Assembly: GCA_913047795.1 (NCBI GenBank) | Contig: CAJWTS010000005.1 | Span: 22,768 to 86,767 of the forward strand | Reading direction: 5' to 3' | DNA length: 64,000 nucleotides | Origin: an uncultured Verrucomicrobiota bacterium | GTDB lineage: Bacteria > Verrucomicrobiota > Kiritimatiellia > CAJWTS01 | Part shown: positions 44,933-54,544 of the stretch, one piece after another | Layout: every line of letters begins with the position of its first letter | How positions within the stretch are numbered: the stretch's first letter is position 1 | The notes under the pieces: model-generated | What the model was told of the DNA's origin: nothing | Databases searched by the model: none | Seen by the model: only the letters and a program-made list of their open reading frames with translations | Program-made: the position numbers and the translations under genes

Positions 44933-47161
44933 TCAGTCGCCGGGATACACGATGAGTTTGTCGTGCACGAGTACGAGCAGATCGCCCAGGCCATCACCGG
45001 TCACGTCACCCGATGCCAGCGCATGCGGCTCTAATCCGCCGCCCCCGGTCGGGCGCCCGATCGCCGGTTGATGGTAGATCTCCATGGTCAAGACGCGCCG
45101 CAGTGCGCCCTTGGCCGAGCATACAAATTCGATCGCGCGGTTGCGCGGATCGACGAGCGCAACCGTCAGGTCGGCCGTGGGGCTAAGCCCGACCGATACG
45201 AGGAACCGTAGTGCCGCCTTGTCTGCCGGGGTTGCGTACTCTCCGATCGTATTGAGGCCCCATGCGACGCGTTCGTCCTGCAGCAACTGCACATCCTTGC
45301 GGCCGACAAGCACCAACGCATCGGGTCCGCCGCGCTTCAGGCGGATCGGCGACATGCCTGAAAAGTCGGGAACGCCGCCGCGCAGCTTGATGCGCTTCAC
45401 GTCCTCCCCGACAAACCAGATCAGTTCTTGTGCGGAACGATCGTACATCACCGGTTCACGCTTGCGGCCGCCCAACGCGGCAAAACAGTTGCCGGCCAAC
45501 TCCGCACCCTCGCTTTCCGGGTTGTACTGTTCGACTGCGCGATAGGTTTCTTTCTCCCAGTCATACCGGCGGCAGATTCGACCGTTGGACACAAGCAGCG
45601 ACCGCCCGTCGCCCGCCGTCTTCAGCGCGACCGACGCCGGCTTGAGCACGTCCGCCAACGCGCGAAACTGGGCAATGTCCATGGCCGATACGGTGTCGCC
45701 TTCGATCCGAAACATGCGCGGTTGCTGGTACGGCATAAACACGAGCAATCCGGTTGCGTCCTGGCCAAGCGCGAACGCCACGAGATCCGACGGATCGTTG
45801 ACGATGGACAGGACCTGCGTGCGCGTCTCCGCCTTATCGTCGAGGCCAACCCGTGCCAGTTCGTACGCGTTCGTTCGCCGCGTAATGCAATACACCGCGT
45901 TCTCGCCCGGCACCATCGTTGTTGCCAGCGGTTGCGCCGGAAGACTTACGATACGAGGAAAGTCATCGATGCGCCCCTGCATGTGCACCGCAATCGCCTT
46001 CTCCTGACGACTGAACACAATCAAGTCACCCGCGTCGTTGCGGTGCAGGCTGCGAATCGCGGAGAGCGAGTCGATCTTGACCGGGTCGGATCGCAACCCC
46101 CCAGCATGCCCGGCGTAGATATGCACCTGGCTCAACTCTGGCGCCGCAACGCAAAAATCTTCCGCGCTGTCGTCAACCAGTTGCGCAACAATCCACGCGA
46201 CCGGATCCTTGCTCGACAATCCTTCGAGGGGAAGCCGGCGGGGCGTCGCCTCCTCGCGATCGAACGCCGCGGCGACTTCACGCTTCGCCACGCTGTAGTG
46301 TCGAAACACGGTCCCGTTCTGCAGCAGACACCCGATCGTGGCGGCACCGGCGGCCGGCTCCAACGTTCGAAAGAATCGCGCGGCGGGAATGTGCATCGCG
46401 TGCTCCATGCTGAACCCGCCCCGGCCGTCGCCCAGGCGCAAGCGCAGGGGCAAATCTCCGGAGGCGAACAGGAAAAGCAGATCGCGCTTGCCGTCGCCGT
46501 CGTAGTCAGCCGTGTCCAGACCCACGCTGTCGGCCGCGGAATAACTCATGCGCGTGCGGCGCGAAAATTTCGCCGCGCCGTCGTTCCATAGAATCTCGGC
46601 GTTCGCGCGTCTGCCGACCACGATGTCCGGCGCGCCGTCGGCGTTCAAATCCGCGGCTTCCAGATCGACGACCTGCGCCGCGTCCGGAATCAAGATCGAT
46701 TGCGGAGCGTCAAAGCGTCCGCCCTCGACCTGGAGCGCCAGTTGAAGGCCCAGCGCGGGACCGGTCATCAGGATATCCAGGCGTCCGTCGCCGTTGAAGT
46801 CATCGATGCGACACCGCGTCAGGGCCTGGTCGACCACGAATCCTCGGTCTTCGAACGTCGCCTCCACGGCCGGCAACCGTACCGATTCGTCGACGTCGGC
46901 GCGACGCACCAGCACCTCGAGCCGGGACGCGCGATTGTTGATGAAGACGACGTCTTCCGTCCCGTCTCCGCTGACATCGCGAACGTGCAAGTCGCTCGTT
47001 CCAAACTTGAACTCGTAAATCTCCAGCCCCCTGAATCCGAAGTCGCGCGCGGAGACCGCATCCTCAATCGCCGCCACGCGCAGGCCCAATGTCAATACCA
47101 GTGCCCAGGGCAGCAGGGCACCGGGTCGTAGCCTGTTCGTTCGCAGGGCGGTCACGTGCAT
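44933..47161 (-). CDS. Secreted FG-GAP/VCBS-repeat protein (742 aa)
   Basis: From ATG 47161 the protein starts with a signal peptide (LPWALVLTLGLRVAA). Several calcium-binding-loop repeats of the FG-GAP/VCBS type follow: DVSGDGTEDVVF, DFNGDGRLDILM, DLNADGAPDIVV, DYDGDGKRDLLF, and one at the C-terminus, DVTGDGLGDLLVL. Together with the diverged middle they suggest a seven-blade-type propeller on the outside of the cell, for binding rather than catalysis. The start overlaps the stop of the previous gene (TGATG), so it is the last gene of the six-gene cluster. Confidence 0.82.
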   Translation of the reverse strand: MHVTALRTNRLRPGALLPWALVLTLGLRVAAIEDAVSARDFGFRGLEIYEFKFGTSDLHVRDVSGDGTEDVVFINNRASRLEVLVRRADVDESVRLPAVEATFEDRGFVVDQALTRCRIDDFNGDGRLDILMTGPALGLQLALQVEGGRFDAPQSILIPDAAQVVDLEAADLNADGAPDIVVGRRANAEILWNDGAAKFSRRTRMSYSAADSVGLDTADYDGDGKRDLLFLFASGDLPLRLRLGDGRGGFSMEHAMHIPAARFFRTLEPAAGAATIGCLLQNGTVFRHYSVAKREVAAAFDREEATPRRLPLEGLSSKDPVAWIVAQLVDDSAEDFCVAAPELSQVHIYAGHAGGLRSDPVKIDSLSAIRSLHRNDAGDLIVFSRQEKAIAVHMQGRIDDFPRIVSLPAQPLATTMVPGENAVYCITRRTNAYELARVGLDDKAETRTQVLSIVNDPSDLVAFALGQDATGLLVFMPYQQPRMFRIEGDTVSAMDIAQFRALADVLKPASVALKTAGDGRSLLVSNGRICRRYDWEKETYRAVEQYNPESEGAELAGNCFAALGGRKREPVMYDRSAQELIWFVGEDVKRIKLRGGVPDFSGMSPIRLKRGGPDALVLVGRKDVQLLQDERVAWGLNTIGEYATPADKAALRFLVSVGLSPTADLTVALVDPRNRAIEFVCSAKGALRRVLTMEIYHQPAIGRPTGGGGLEPHALASGDVTGDGLGDLLVLVHDKLIVYPGD

Positions 47162-48885
47162 CAATCCGCCGCCGGGTAGTAGAGGATAAAGCGGCTGGAT
47201 ATCACGCCCCGTTCGTCGACTGCGTAACTCACGGACGGCCCCAGGAACGCCGCCAGTTCGTCCACTGTGGGCGACGCATTCCAGTTGATGTTGCCGAACA
47301 GGCCCTTGTTCCGCTGCATCATCTGCATGACCCGTTTCCACTGTTCGAACTCGCGGCTCGTGACGTTGCTGCCCGCCTGTTTCACCAGGCGCCCCCAGTC
47401 GACGATCCTCAGGATGAAACTCTCGTTCGGCACGCCGCGCGACAGCTTCTGATACACCGCTGATCGCGCAAATGGATTCTGCGCCGCCTTCTCTGCATCG
47501 AGCGTGCGCAACGAACTCCGCACCATATCGACAGCGCCCATCAACAGCGTGGAACCCGCTACCGCGATCCCGATGGACGGTTGATCCGGCCCCGGCACGA
47601 TGACGTACAGCTGATGGCCGCGAAACGACTCCCGCTTGAGGCCTTGCACGAGACGCATGGCAAGCGCACCCGTCTCGCCCAACAAGCGGTCAAGGGATAC
47701 CTCAAGCGCCGGGCCATTCTTTAGCTCCCAGGCGGTCAGCTGCTCGGCCTGGCCCTCGTGAATGCGGCCGATCGTAACGTACCGTTCGCCAAGGTGGTTC
47801 AGAATATCGCGCCCGATGTCCAACCCCAGCGACAGGGTCATCATCTGCAGCATGCCTTCCGCCATGGGATTGATCGCACGCATGATGCGCGGAAGCTCCG
47901 CCCAGAGCGCGGCAAGGTCGTACTGCTCAATCTTCAACGAAAAGATGTCGTCCTCCACGTACGGGATCCGCACGGCCGGGTCCAGCGGGCGGGTCGCCAG
48001 CACCTTGAGCAGGCCGCCGCGCTCCTGGCCCAGGTGGGCCTGCGTTGCAATCTCCAACTGCTCTGCCGCAAAACGAAGCGCAAGCGAACATGCGCCGACG
48101 TCCGACAGCCCCATGGCATTCACAACCGCGGCGCCATCGATGCCCGGCGCCATACCTGGTGCAGCGCCCGGCGGACCCGGCGCCGACTTCCGTTTGTTGA
48201 ACGAATCCTTCAGCATGCCCACGAGTGAAGGCCCCGATACGTTGATCTGCAACTCGGGATCTCCCGCCGCAGGCTCCCTGGGCGCTTCACCCTTCAATCG
48301 AACAATCGTGCGCTCAACCCACTCCCGCTTGTCCGACCCGAAAAGCGTGGATCCGACATGCGCCTGCCAATCCGTACGCTTGACCCCTTCGTTCTCGCCG
48401 ACAAGCTCGATCAGCATCGCACCCTGGAATTCGTGCCGGATGATCTCCATCCGCTCGCGACCGAGTTCGGCCATGCGCTTGTCCATCTCCAGGCTGCGCA
48501 GATAGTCCTCCCGATCGAGACGCGCTGCACCGTAATAATGGCTATCCTCACCGGCATAGTCGAAGCCAAGGACGATCTCGTCCGTGAGCATCTTGTACTC
48601 GTCCAGCTGCAGCTTCGCCAGCTCTGCGCTGCCCAGGCGTTCGGCTTCGGATGAAAGAATCATCTTCGTCAGGTTGGGTTCGCCCAGGAATTTCTGAATC
48701 TTGCCATCGACCCACATGCGGCCCAGCGGCGAATTGGTTAGGGCTGCGACTAGACTCGATGCGTCCGTGACGCGAACCGCCATGGTAACGTCTCCGGGCA
48801 ACAGGCCGCGGCGATCAAGCGCCCGCGCCGTCGGCACGAGGCACAGCAGCATCACCGCGAACGCCATCTGTCCTCTACTTGTCAT
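47161..48885 (-). CDS. Secreted DUF3352-like protein (574 aa)
   Basis: The signal peptide ends near ARA (residues 1-22). The rest starts with a segment like LPGDVTMAVRVTDASSLVAA and contains PLGRMWVDG, typical of large exported proteins in which each half repeats a beta-alpha unit (DUF3352-like resemblance, by eye). A Gly/Pro/Met-rich linker (APGPPGAAPGMAPG) lies near residue 245. No catalytic motif. The start overlaps the protease gene upstream by 11 bases and the stop overlaps the FG-GAP gene, so all three are coupled. Confidence 0.65.
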   Translation of the reverse strand: MTSRGQMAFAVMLLCLVPTARALDRRGLLPGDVTMAVRVTDASSLVAALTNSPLGRMWVDGKIQKFLGEPNLTKMILSSEAERLGSAELAKLQLDEYKMLTDEIVLGFDYAGEDSHYYGAARLDREDYLRSLEMDKRMAELGRERMEIIRHEFQGAMLIELVGENEGVKRTDWQAHVGSTLFGSDKREWVERTIVRLKGEAPREPAAGDPELQINVSGPSLVGMLKDSFNKRKSAPGPPGAAPGMAPGIDGAAVVNAMGLSDVGACSLALRFAAEQLEIATQAHLGQERGGLLKVLATRPLDPAVRIPYVEDDIFSLKIEQYDLAALWAELPRIMRAINPMAEGMLQMMTLSLGLDIGRDILNHLGERYVTIGRIHEGQAEQLTAWELKNGPALEVSLDRLLGETGALAMRLVQGLKRESFRGHQLYVIVPGPDQPSIGIAVAGSTLLMGAVDMVRSSLRTLDAEKAAQNPFARSAVYQKLSRGVPNESFILRIVDWGRLVKQAGSNVTSREFEQWKRVMQMMQRNKGLFGNINWNASPTVDELAAFLGPSVSYAVDERGVISSRFILYYPAAD

Positions 48886-49836
48886 ATGTATCTCCGCTCC
48901 CTTCTTCGTCAACCACGCCGCGCCGCGGCCGCCGTGGCGGATTCGGGTAAACATACCCCGACTCGGGATTCGACTGGTCGTATGCGTAAGCCTCCAGATG
49001 ATCCAGCAGAAACTTCACGTTCCGGATCGGAATCGCAAAATTCAGCCCCTGCATGATCGGGATCTGCATGTTGATCACGCCGCTGACCTGTCCGCGGTCG
49101 TTAAACAGCGGGCCGCCACTGTTGCCCGGGTTGACCGGCGCATCGACCTGAAGATAAAGCTGTCCGCGAAAATTGCGCGCCGTCTGGCTCAGCACACCCT
49201 TGGTCACTGTTCGCTCCAGGCCCAACGGGTTTCCGATAACGAACACCGGGTCGCCCATGCGGCCGCCATCCTCCGGCGCCAGTACCACGTGCACCAGGTT
49301 GCTGCCCAATTTCTCCTCTTCGACCTGCAAGACCGCCAAATCGTGAAACGGGTCGGTCGCAATAATATTTACATCCTCGTAGATCTCGCGGCGCATCACC
49401 GAACCGTCGCGAATGAAGCGCGTCACCGAGATGCGCTTCTGGCCCTTGATGACGTGAAAATTAGTGATCAGGAATCCATCACGGTTCACAAAAAAGCCCG
49501 AGCCCAGGCCCCCGGCGGAACGAATCACGACGACGGCTGGTCCGAATTTTCTCACCGCGTCGCTCGTGGCCAATCGCTCGAGTTGGCGCACCTCGTACAA
49601 TTCGGACGCATCGCCGGCCGGCACCGCCGGGCGGGCATCACGTTCGCCGATCTCCAGCACCTGCGCGGCCGGTACCGTGACAACGGAAAACCCCAGGTCG
49701 ACGACCACGCACTGGTCATCCTGCTTGAGAATCTGGCCCTCGACCCTGGCCCCGCCACGTAACGTCACAACTTCAGCACAGGCCGCCAGCGAAAAACAGA
49801 CGAGCGGGAGGCCGTAGAGTAGTGTTCGTTTTAGCA
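48875..49836 (-). CDS. HtrA/DegP-like trypsin-fold serine protease without PDZ domain
   Basis: A 320-aa exported protease. The catalytic triad is visible: His in ITNFHVI, Asp in DPFHDLAVLQV and Ser in VNPGNSGGPLF. HtrA proteins usually carry one or two PDZ domains after the protease; here only about 60 residues follow, with a Pro/Arg-rich tail (NPPRRPRRG). About 90 residues between signal peptide and protease core form an extra N-terminal module (VVTLRGGARVEGQIL). GTG 49836 gives a clean signal sequence with lipobox-like LAAC; ATG 49894 is the alternative. Confidence 0.85.
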
Positions 49837-49925
49837 CGAGAGCCCGATGGTTTATCGCCCTGTCCGTGTGGCGAAAACATGCAAAATGTATCATGTCGCG
49901 CTGACGCGGACAATCCGGTTCCCGA

Positions 49926-50243
49926 TCATCCGGCATTCGATCCGCCGCGACAGGACGGCGACGCGGGGTGCTCCGCAGCCCGGCTTACCCACTCATCGGG
50001 CGTGTACGTGTGTAAGGCCAGCGCGTGGATGTGATCGCGCAACTCTTCGGCCAGCACCAGGTTGACCGTTCGATGACGCTTCACCAGCGCGTCCCCTTCG
50101 AAGCGAGGCGAGACAACAACCACCTTGAAATGTGATTCCGATCCCGGCGGCACGTTGTGCATGTCACTTTCGTTCACGACCGATAGATGCGTCGGGTCGA
50201 GGGCCGACCGCAGGTTCTCGATCATGCGTGATTCAACAGACAT
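49926..50243 (-). CDS. bolA: BolA family protein
   Basis: A 105-aa protein with the BolA class II KH-like fold: SVVNESDMHNVPPGSESHFKVVVVSPRFEG, then the helix LVKRHRTVNLVLAEELRDHIHALALHTYTP with the conserved His. BolA proteins bind monothiol glutaredoxins and share a [2Fe-2S] cluster; they also affect shape and stress responses. A tail of about 15 residues beyond the usual end is rich in Ser and Gly. It sits, oddly, among secreted scaffold genes. Confidence 0.9.
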   Translation of the reverse strand: MSVESRMIENLRSALDPTHLSVVNESDMHNVPPGSESHFKVVVVSPRFEGDALVKRHRTVNLVLAEELRDHIHALALHTYTPDEWVSRAAEHPASPSCRGGSNAG

Positions 50244-50275
50244 CGGTTTCTCCAAGTGGCCGTAAACTTCAAAGG

Positions 50276-51196
50276 CTATAGCAGATCGACCGCAGGGTCC
50301 ATCACCAGTGCCGCGCGCACGGCGGCGTTCTCGCCCTCCGCCATGCCGGCTAACCAGTCTGCGGATCGCTCAATATCAATCATTCTCAGCGCGCGCACGG
50401 CCGCGGCGCGCACGCCCCAGTGGGGGCTCTCCAGCCGTGCACGCAACGGACCGATCGCCGCGCGGGCCTGCAGAAGCCCCAGGGTACGGATCACCAGGCG
50501 AAGTTCGCGGCCCGTGGCATCGGGCAGGCGATCCAGTAAAGCCCGCTCGGCCGCGGCGCCGAAACGGGAGAGTGCCTCCACCGTCGCCATGCGCACCGTG
50601 AACACCGGATCGCCGAGACGTTTGATCAACGGCGCCACCGCCCGCGGATCGCCGATATCCTTCAGGGCGTTGATCGATACGATCCGCCGGCGCTCGTCAT
50701 CCATGTCGTCGAGATGCTCGATCACGCGCGGCACCGCCTCCACCGCGTACCACTTGCCGAGCGTGCGAATGGCGTTGTTCGCGATCTCATCGTCATCGAG
50801 CAGCGGCAACACATCCGCAATGTACGCCGGCGTATCCCAGGCGCCGAAGAAGTATGCCGCCACCTTGCGCCCGCGCACATGCGGAGAGCGAAGTCCCGCT
50901 GCGAGAATCGGTGCGGCCTTGCGCGCTTCGATCGTCAACGTGAATTCGTTCATCAGCATCGAAACCCAGACGTGCCGCACGTGACCGATGCTCATGACGT
51001 AGCGCAGTGATTCCTCGTGTCGCGCGCTCCAGACCTTACGTGCCTCGCCCTTACGCGCGCGCTTCACGGCCGTGTCGCCGTACTCGCTGATCGCGAGGAA
51101 CAATTCGTCGAAGTCGGCCTCCTCCATTCCCCCCTGACACGGAACAACGAAGAGGACCGACAGCGCCAACAGGCCTTGCATCATGCGGCGCATCAT
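50276..51196 (-). CDS. Secreted HEAT-repeat protein (306 aa)
   Basis: Signal peptide at residues 1-22 (LLALSVLFVVPCQG), with the Cys perhaps part of a lipobox. From about residue 95 there are six to seven HEAT-like helical pairs (EIANNAIRTLGKWYAVEAVP, IVSINALKDIGDPRAVAPL, MATVEALSRFGAAAERALLD, WGVRAAAVRALRMIDIE). Such solenoids serve as binding surfaces. Its ATG overlaps the stop of the preceding GND-repeat gene by 4 bases. Confidence 0.8.
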   Translation of the reverse strand: MMRRMMQGLLALSVLFVVPCQGGMEEADFDELFLAISEYGDTAVKRARKGEARKVWSARHEESLRYVMSIGHVRHVWVSMLMNEFTLTIEARKAAPILAAGLRSPHVRGRKVAAYFFGAWDTPAYIADVLPLLDDDEIANNAIRTLGKWYAVEAVPRVIEHLDDMDDERRRIVSINALKDIGDPRAVAPLIKRLGDPVFTVRMATVEALSRFGAAAERALLDRLPDATGRELRLVIRTLGLLQARAAIGPLRARLESPHWGVRAAAVRALRMIDIERSADWLAGMAEGENAAVRAALVMDPAVDLL

Positions 51197-53133
51197 GGCT
51201 CCTTCACGTCATAGACAATGCCGTAGTAGGGTCGCAGCAGTCGGGCGCCATCCGTCGCGGGGCAGGTGTAACGATCAGCCCCTTCGAGATCCATCAGGAT
51301 CGCCAGGCTGCCGTACTCGCGCGTCCCGCCGTTCTGTCCGATGCCCTGGCAGGTATCCGGGTCACGCCCCAGGTAAGCGTCGTTGCCCGCTGCGTCCAGT
51401 AAGAGTCCGAGCGCGTTGTAAATCCCCATGCCCTGCGAAGACGTGTTGGCCGTGTACGTGTCGTTGCCACGGCGGTCGATCAGCATGCCGACGCTGTAGT
51501 CATGCCCCATGCCCTGCGAAAGGTTGAACCCGGTGTAAACGTCGTCGCCCACCCGGTCGTAGAGCAGACCGAGCCCCATGTGAATGCCGGCGCCCTGCCC
51601 GTACATATGCATGCTGTAGGAATCGTTGCCTTCCGTGTCGAGCAACAGCCCGATCGCGTACCAGTAGCTGGCCCCCTGCCCAAACATATCAGCCTTGTAG
51701 TGGTCGTTTCCGCCCAGGTCAACCAACGCGCCCACGCCGCCGCCGCCGAAGGGCCGCATGCCGATCGAGAACCCCTGCGACAGGCTCTGCGTCTGCGCCG
51801 GTAGCCGTTCATGATCCGGTCGATGCCCGCCGGTCAGAAACTGATCGTTGCCACGGTCGTCGACAAGATACCCCACGCCAAAGACACCGGCGAACCCCTG
51901 GCCGTAACTCCCCACGTGATAGATATCATGGCCCATGCGGTCGCGCAGGATACCCAGCCCCGCCGACGCGGCGCCCTGGGCCATACTCTTGGCGGAATAG
52001 ATATCGTTGCCGCGCATGTCTTCGACGACGGCGACACCGAAAATGGCGGCGCCCTGCCCTGCCCCGCGCGTGCGATACGTGTCGTCTCCCGCAGCGTCCA
52101 ACAGCAGGTGCACCCCGATCAGTGCCGTGCCCGCACCGACCAGGTCCGCGCCGCCATAATAGTCGTCGCCCGCCAGGTCGATCACCACGTTCACAGGACG
52201 GTCCAGCAACCCGTTTGCGCTCGATGCGGGCGGCGCGTAGCGATCATCGCCGGATGGATCGAGAATCAACGCGGCCGGCTGGTCGTAGATGTCATCGCCC
52301 GGCGTGCCGATGATCACGAGACCGCCCGCGGTAACCATCACAAGCTGTTGTGTCGGCCACGCGCGTACGCCCTGCGCTGCCCGCATCAATGTCAGCGCCG
52401 CGCCCTGCAACTCCTGTCCCACGTCCAACAGTCCGTGCAGATTCAACCGCTCGATCGCCGCGAGATAGTTGCTGGACCCCGGCTCGGGGTCGACTCTGTT
52501 GCCCATGTCGATCGCGCGCGTCAACTGACCGGTCGTGACGCCCATGGCGATCAGACCCCGCCAAACATCGGGTTTGTCTTCCGCATCGAAGATATCGCCC
52601 AGGTCCGCCGCCGCGACGAAACGCCGATCGTCCCCGGAGAGATCACTGAAGGCGTCCTCGACCCCCAACCGCGCGCGCGCCAGAGATGCCACGAAGGGCG
52701 TGAGCACCTGCTCCATCTCGGTACCCTTCAAGGGAACAGTCAACACGGCGGCATCGATCGGTCCGGTGGCGGCCCTGTCGGGCCCCACGCCGTAGATCGC
52801 GCGGCTGAATTCCCAGGTGGCGGCCCAGCCTTCCTGCCGCAGCGCGCCGAGTAGTCCGTCGCCAAGGACGGAAAGCTGCAAGGGTTCGTCGAGCATGCGA
52901 TCCACCATCTCCAGCACGAGCAGCGGCTCGCCATGGTCCTTGTCGAACCCCATGTCGGCGCGGGTCGTCGCGAGGCAGGACAGCGCGCGATCGAGGTGGT
53001 CGAGTTCGTTGGTCCCGAGAATTCCAGGCGGGTCCGCGGCAGCCGTCGTCGCGACCCACGCGGCGAGAATGAATTGGCCGACGGGTAGCAGGCGCGATAC
53101 GGCCCCTGCGAAATGTATTCTTGATCCGGCCAC
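51193..53133 (-). CDS. Secreted protein with at least 13 G-[ND]-D-x-[YF] repeats (646 aa)
   Basis: GTG 53133 opens a frame with an export signal (about residues 10-33). The first 280 residues are a helical domain. The C-terminal half is a string of repeats of 24-36 residues built as [LIV]-x-D-x-x-G-[ND]-D-x-[YF] followed by a GQG-containing hydrophobic stretch. I count 13 GDD/GND/GHD/GAD copies, e.g. DTEGNDSYSMHMYGQGAG and DRRGNDTYTANTSSQGMG. This looks like a calcium-loop beta-solenoid, recalling but not matching RTX nonapeptides. First gene of the six-gene secreted cluster; function unknown. Confidence 0.75.
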   Translation of the reverse strand: MAGSRIHFAGAVSRLLPVGQFILAAWVATTAAADPPGILGTNELDHLDRALSCLATTRADMGFDKDHGEPLLVLEMVDRMLDEPLQLSVLGDGLLGALRQEGWAATWEFSRAIYGVGPDRAATGPIDAAVLTVPLKGTEMEQVLTPFVASLARARLGVEDAFSDLSGDDRRFVAAADLGDIFDAEDKPDVWRGLIAMGVTTGQLTRAIDMGNRVDPEPGSSNYLAAIERLNLHGLLDVGQELQGAALTLMRAAQGVRAWPTQQLVMVTAGGLVIIGTPGDDIYDQPAALILDPSGDDRYAPPASSANGLLDRPVNVVIDLAGDDYYGGADLVGAGTALIGVHLLLDAAGDDTYRTRGAGQGAAIFGVAVVEDMRGNDIYSAKSMAQGAASAGLGILRDRMGHDIYHVGSYGQGFAGVFGVGYLVDDRGNDQFLTGGHRPDHERLPAQTQSLSQGFSIGMRPFGGGGVGALVDLGGNDHYKADMFGQGASYWYAIGLLLDTEGNDSYSMHMYGQGAGIHMGLGLLYDRVGDDVYTGFNLSQGMGHDYSVGMLIDRRGNDTYTANTSSQGMGIYNALGLLLDAAGNDAYLGRDPDTCQGIGQNGGTREYGSLAILMDLEGADRYTCPATDGARLLRPYYGIVYDVKEP

Positions 53134-53209
53134 GGTAGCCTTGCATCATAGATTGCTCCCGGCACTTAACAAATCTAAATCTTTATGATGCGCCGTCCGG
53201 GCCACCCGC

Positions 53210-53773
53210 ATGAACACAACCGATCGCTCGGAGATACTCGGCGAAGGACGCTTCGTCCGTCTGCGCCGCCTCGCCAACGGATGGGAGTGCGTGGATCGTA
53301 TCAACGCCGCTCACATTGTGACGGTGGTCGCCGTGACGCCGGACGATTGTCTCGTTCTCGTGGATCAGATGCGCCCGCCCGTCGGCGCGGCCGTCATTGA
53401 ATTGCCGGCCGGTCTCGTAGGCGATCAGCCCGGCGCGGAAGACGAAGCCCGGCTGTCGGCCGCCCAACGCGAACTCGAAGAAGAGACCGGCTTCGTCGCG
53501 GCACGCTGGTCGACCCTGACCTCCGGGCCACCCTCATCCGGCCTCACCAGTGAAATCATCACCTTCTACCTGGCGCAAGGTCTGACGCGTACCGGACCCG
53601 GCGGCGGGGATGACAACGAAGACATTACCGTGCACACCGTGCCGCTCGCCGACATCGACGCCTGGCTGGAGGAGCGCGTCAACGAAGGCCACCTGCTTGA
53701 TCCCAAGGTCTACACCGCCCTATACTTTCTACATGGGAGATCGTTTCGCAGATGCAGTACCCCTGAACCGTGA
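53210..53773 (+). CDS. Nudix hydrolase (ADP-ribose pyrophosphatase-like)
   Basis: A 187-aa cytosolic hydrolase. The Nudix box is read as GLVGDQP...AAQRELEEETGFV, with a small insertion between the first Gly and the REL(x)EE core. The preceding VIELPAGLVGD is the typical ADP-ribose pyrophosphatase approach (E-x-PAG). It would cleave ADP-ribose or a related nucleoside diphosphate sugar. Divergent from the GND-repeat gene; followed on the same strand by the SRAP gene. Confidence 0.87.
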   Translation: MNTTDRSEILGEGRFVRLRRLANGWECVDRINAAHIVTVVAVTPDDCLVLVDQMRPPVGAAVIELPAGLVGDQPGAEDEARLSAAQRELEEETGFVAARWSTLTSGPPSSGLTSEIITFYLAQGLTRTGPGGGDDNEDITVHTVPLADIDAWLEERVNEGHLLDPKVYTALYFLHGRSFRRCSTPEP

Positions 53774-53870
53774 ACCCTTGGTCCCCGAAGCCTCGCCGTC
53801 TGCTGGGCGCTCCTACACCAATCCGCGTTGATGGACAGAAAGATACCGTTCGACTCTATTGGACCGAAAC

Positions 53871-54542
53871 ATGTGCGGCCGCATGACCATCACGGAGCCC
53901 GAACGCATTGTTCGCAAATTCAAGGCGGACGTGAACAAGGCGACGCTCGACAAACCGCGCTTCAACATCGCGCCCTCACAGATCGTGCCGGCACTGATCG
54001 CGCGGGACGAGCAGCACATCCTGGGTGATCTGCAATGGGGTCTCGTGCCGTACTGGGCGGAGGACCCGGCGATCGGCAACCGTATGATCAATGCGCGCGC
54101 GGAGACGGTTGCCACCAAGCCCTCCTTTCGCTCCGCATTCCGCAAGCGTCGCTGCCTGATACCGGCCGACGGGTACTACGAATGGCAAAAGACGGTGGGC
54201 GGCAAACAGCCGGTCTATATTCGGATCGACAACGGCGCGGCCTTCGCTTTTGCCGGCCTGTACGAAATCTGGACCGGGCCGGATGAAACGAAACTCTCCA
54301 CCTGTACGATCATCACGACAACGCCGAACGACGCCCTGGCATCAATCCATCACCGTATGCCGGTCATCCTTGACGAAGACGGCTGGCACGATTGGCTCGG
54401 GGGTGATAACGCAGACATCGGCGCATTGCAGGACATGCTGGTTCCTTTCGATCCCTCGCGCACCACCGCTTACCCGGTCTCAACGCGCGTCAATTCACCG
54501 CGCAACGACGATGCGGGGTGCATCGCCTCCATTGCAGCATAG
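53871..54542 (+). CDS. SRAP family protein (YedK/HMCES), abasic-site DNA crosslink protein
   Basis: A 223-aa protein starting MCGRM; Cys2 is the catalytic residue exposed after removal of Met and forms a thiazolidine link with abasic sites in single-stranded DNA. Other active-site parts are present: LVPYWAED, INARAETVATKPSFR, RRCLIPADGYYEWQK and HHRMPVIL. The family shields abasic sites from error-prone repair. The start is fixed by the Cys2 requirement. It ends 2 bases before the HDAC-like gene. Confidence 0.93.
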   Translation: MCGRMTITEPERIVRKFKADVNKATLDKPRFNIAPSQIVPALIARDEQHILGDLQWGLVPYWAEDPAIGNRMINARAETVATKPSFRSAFRKRRCLIPADGYYEWQKTVGGKQPVYIRIDNGAAFAFAGLYEIWTGPDETKLSTCTIITTTPNDALASIHHRMPVILDEDGWHDWLGGDNADIGALQDMLVPFDPSRTTAYPVSTRVNSPRNDDAGCIASIAA

Positions 54543-54544
54543 GC

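Noticed and set aside
45428..46591. Plus-strand 387-codon open frame opposite the FG-GAP gene
   Set aside because: Arg-rich antisense reading without signal, motif or ribosome site; the FG-GAP repeats on the other strand are clear.
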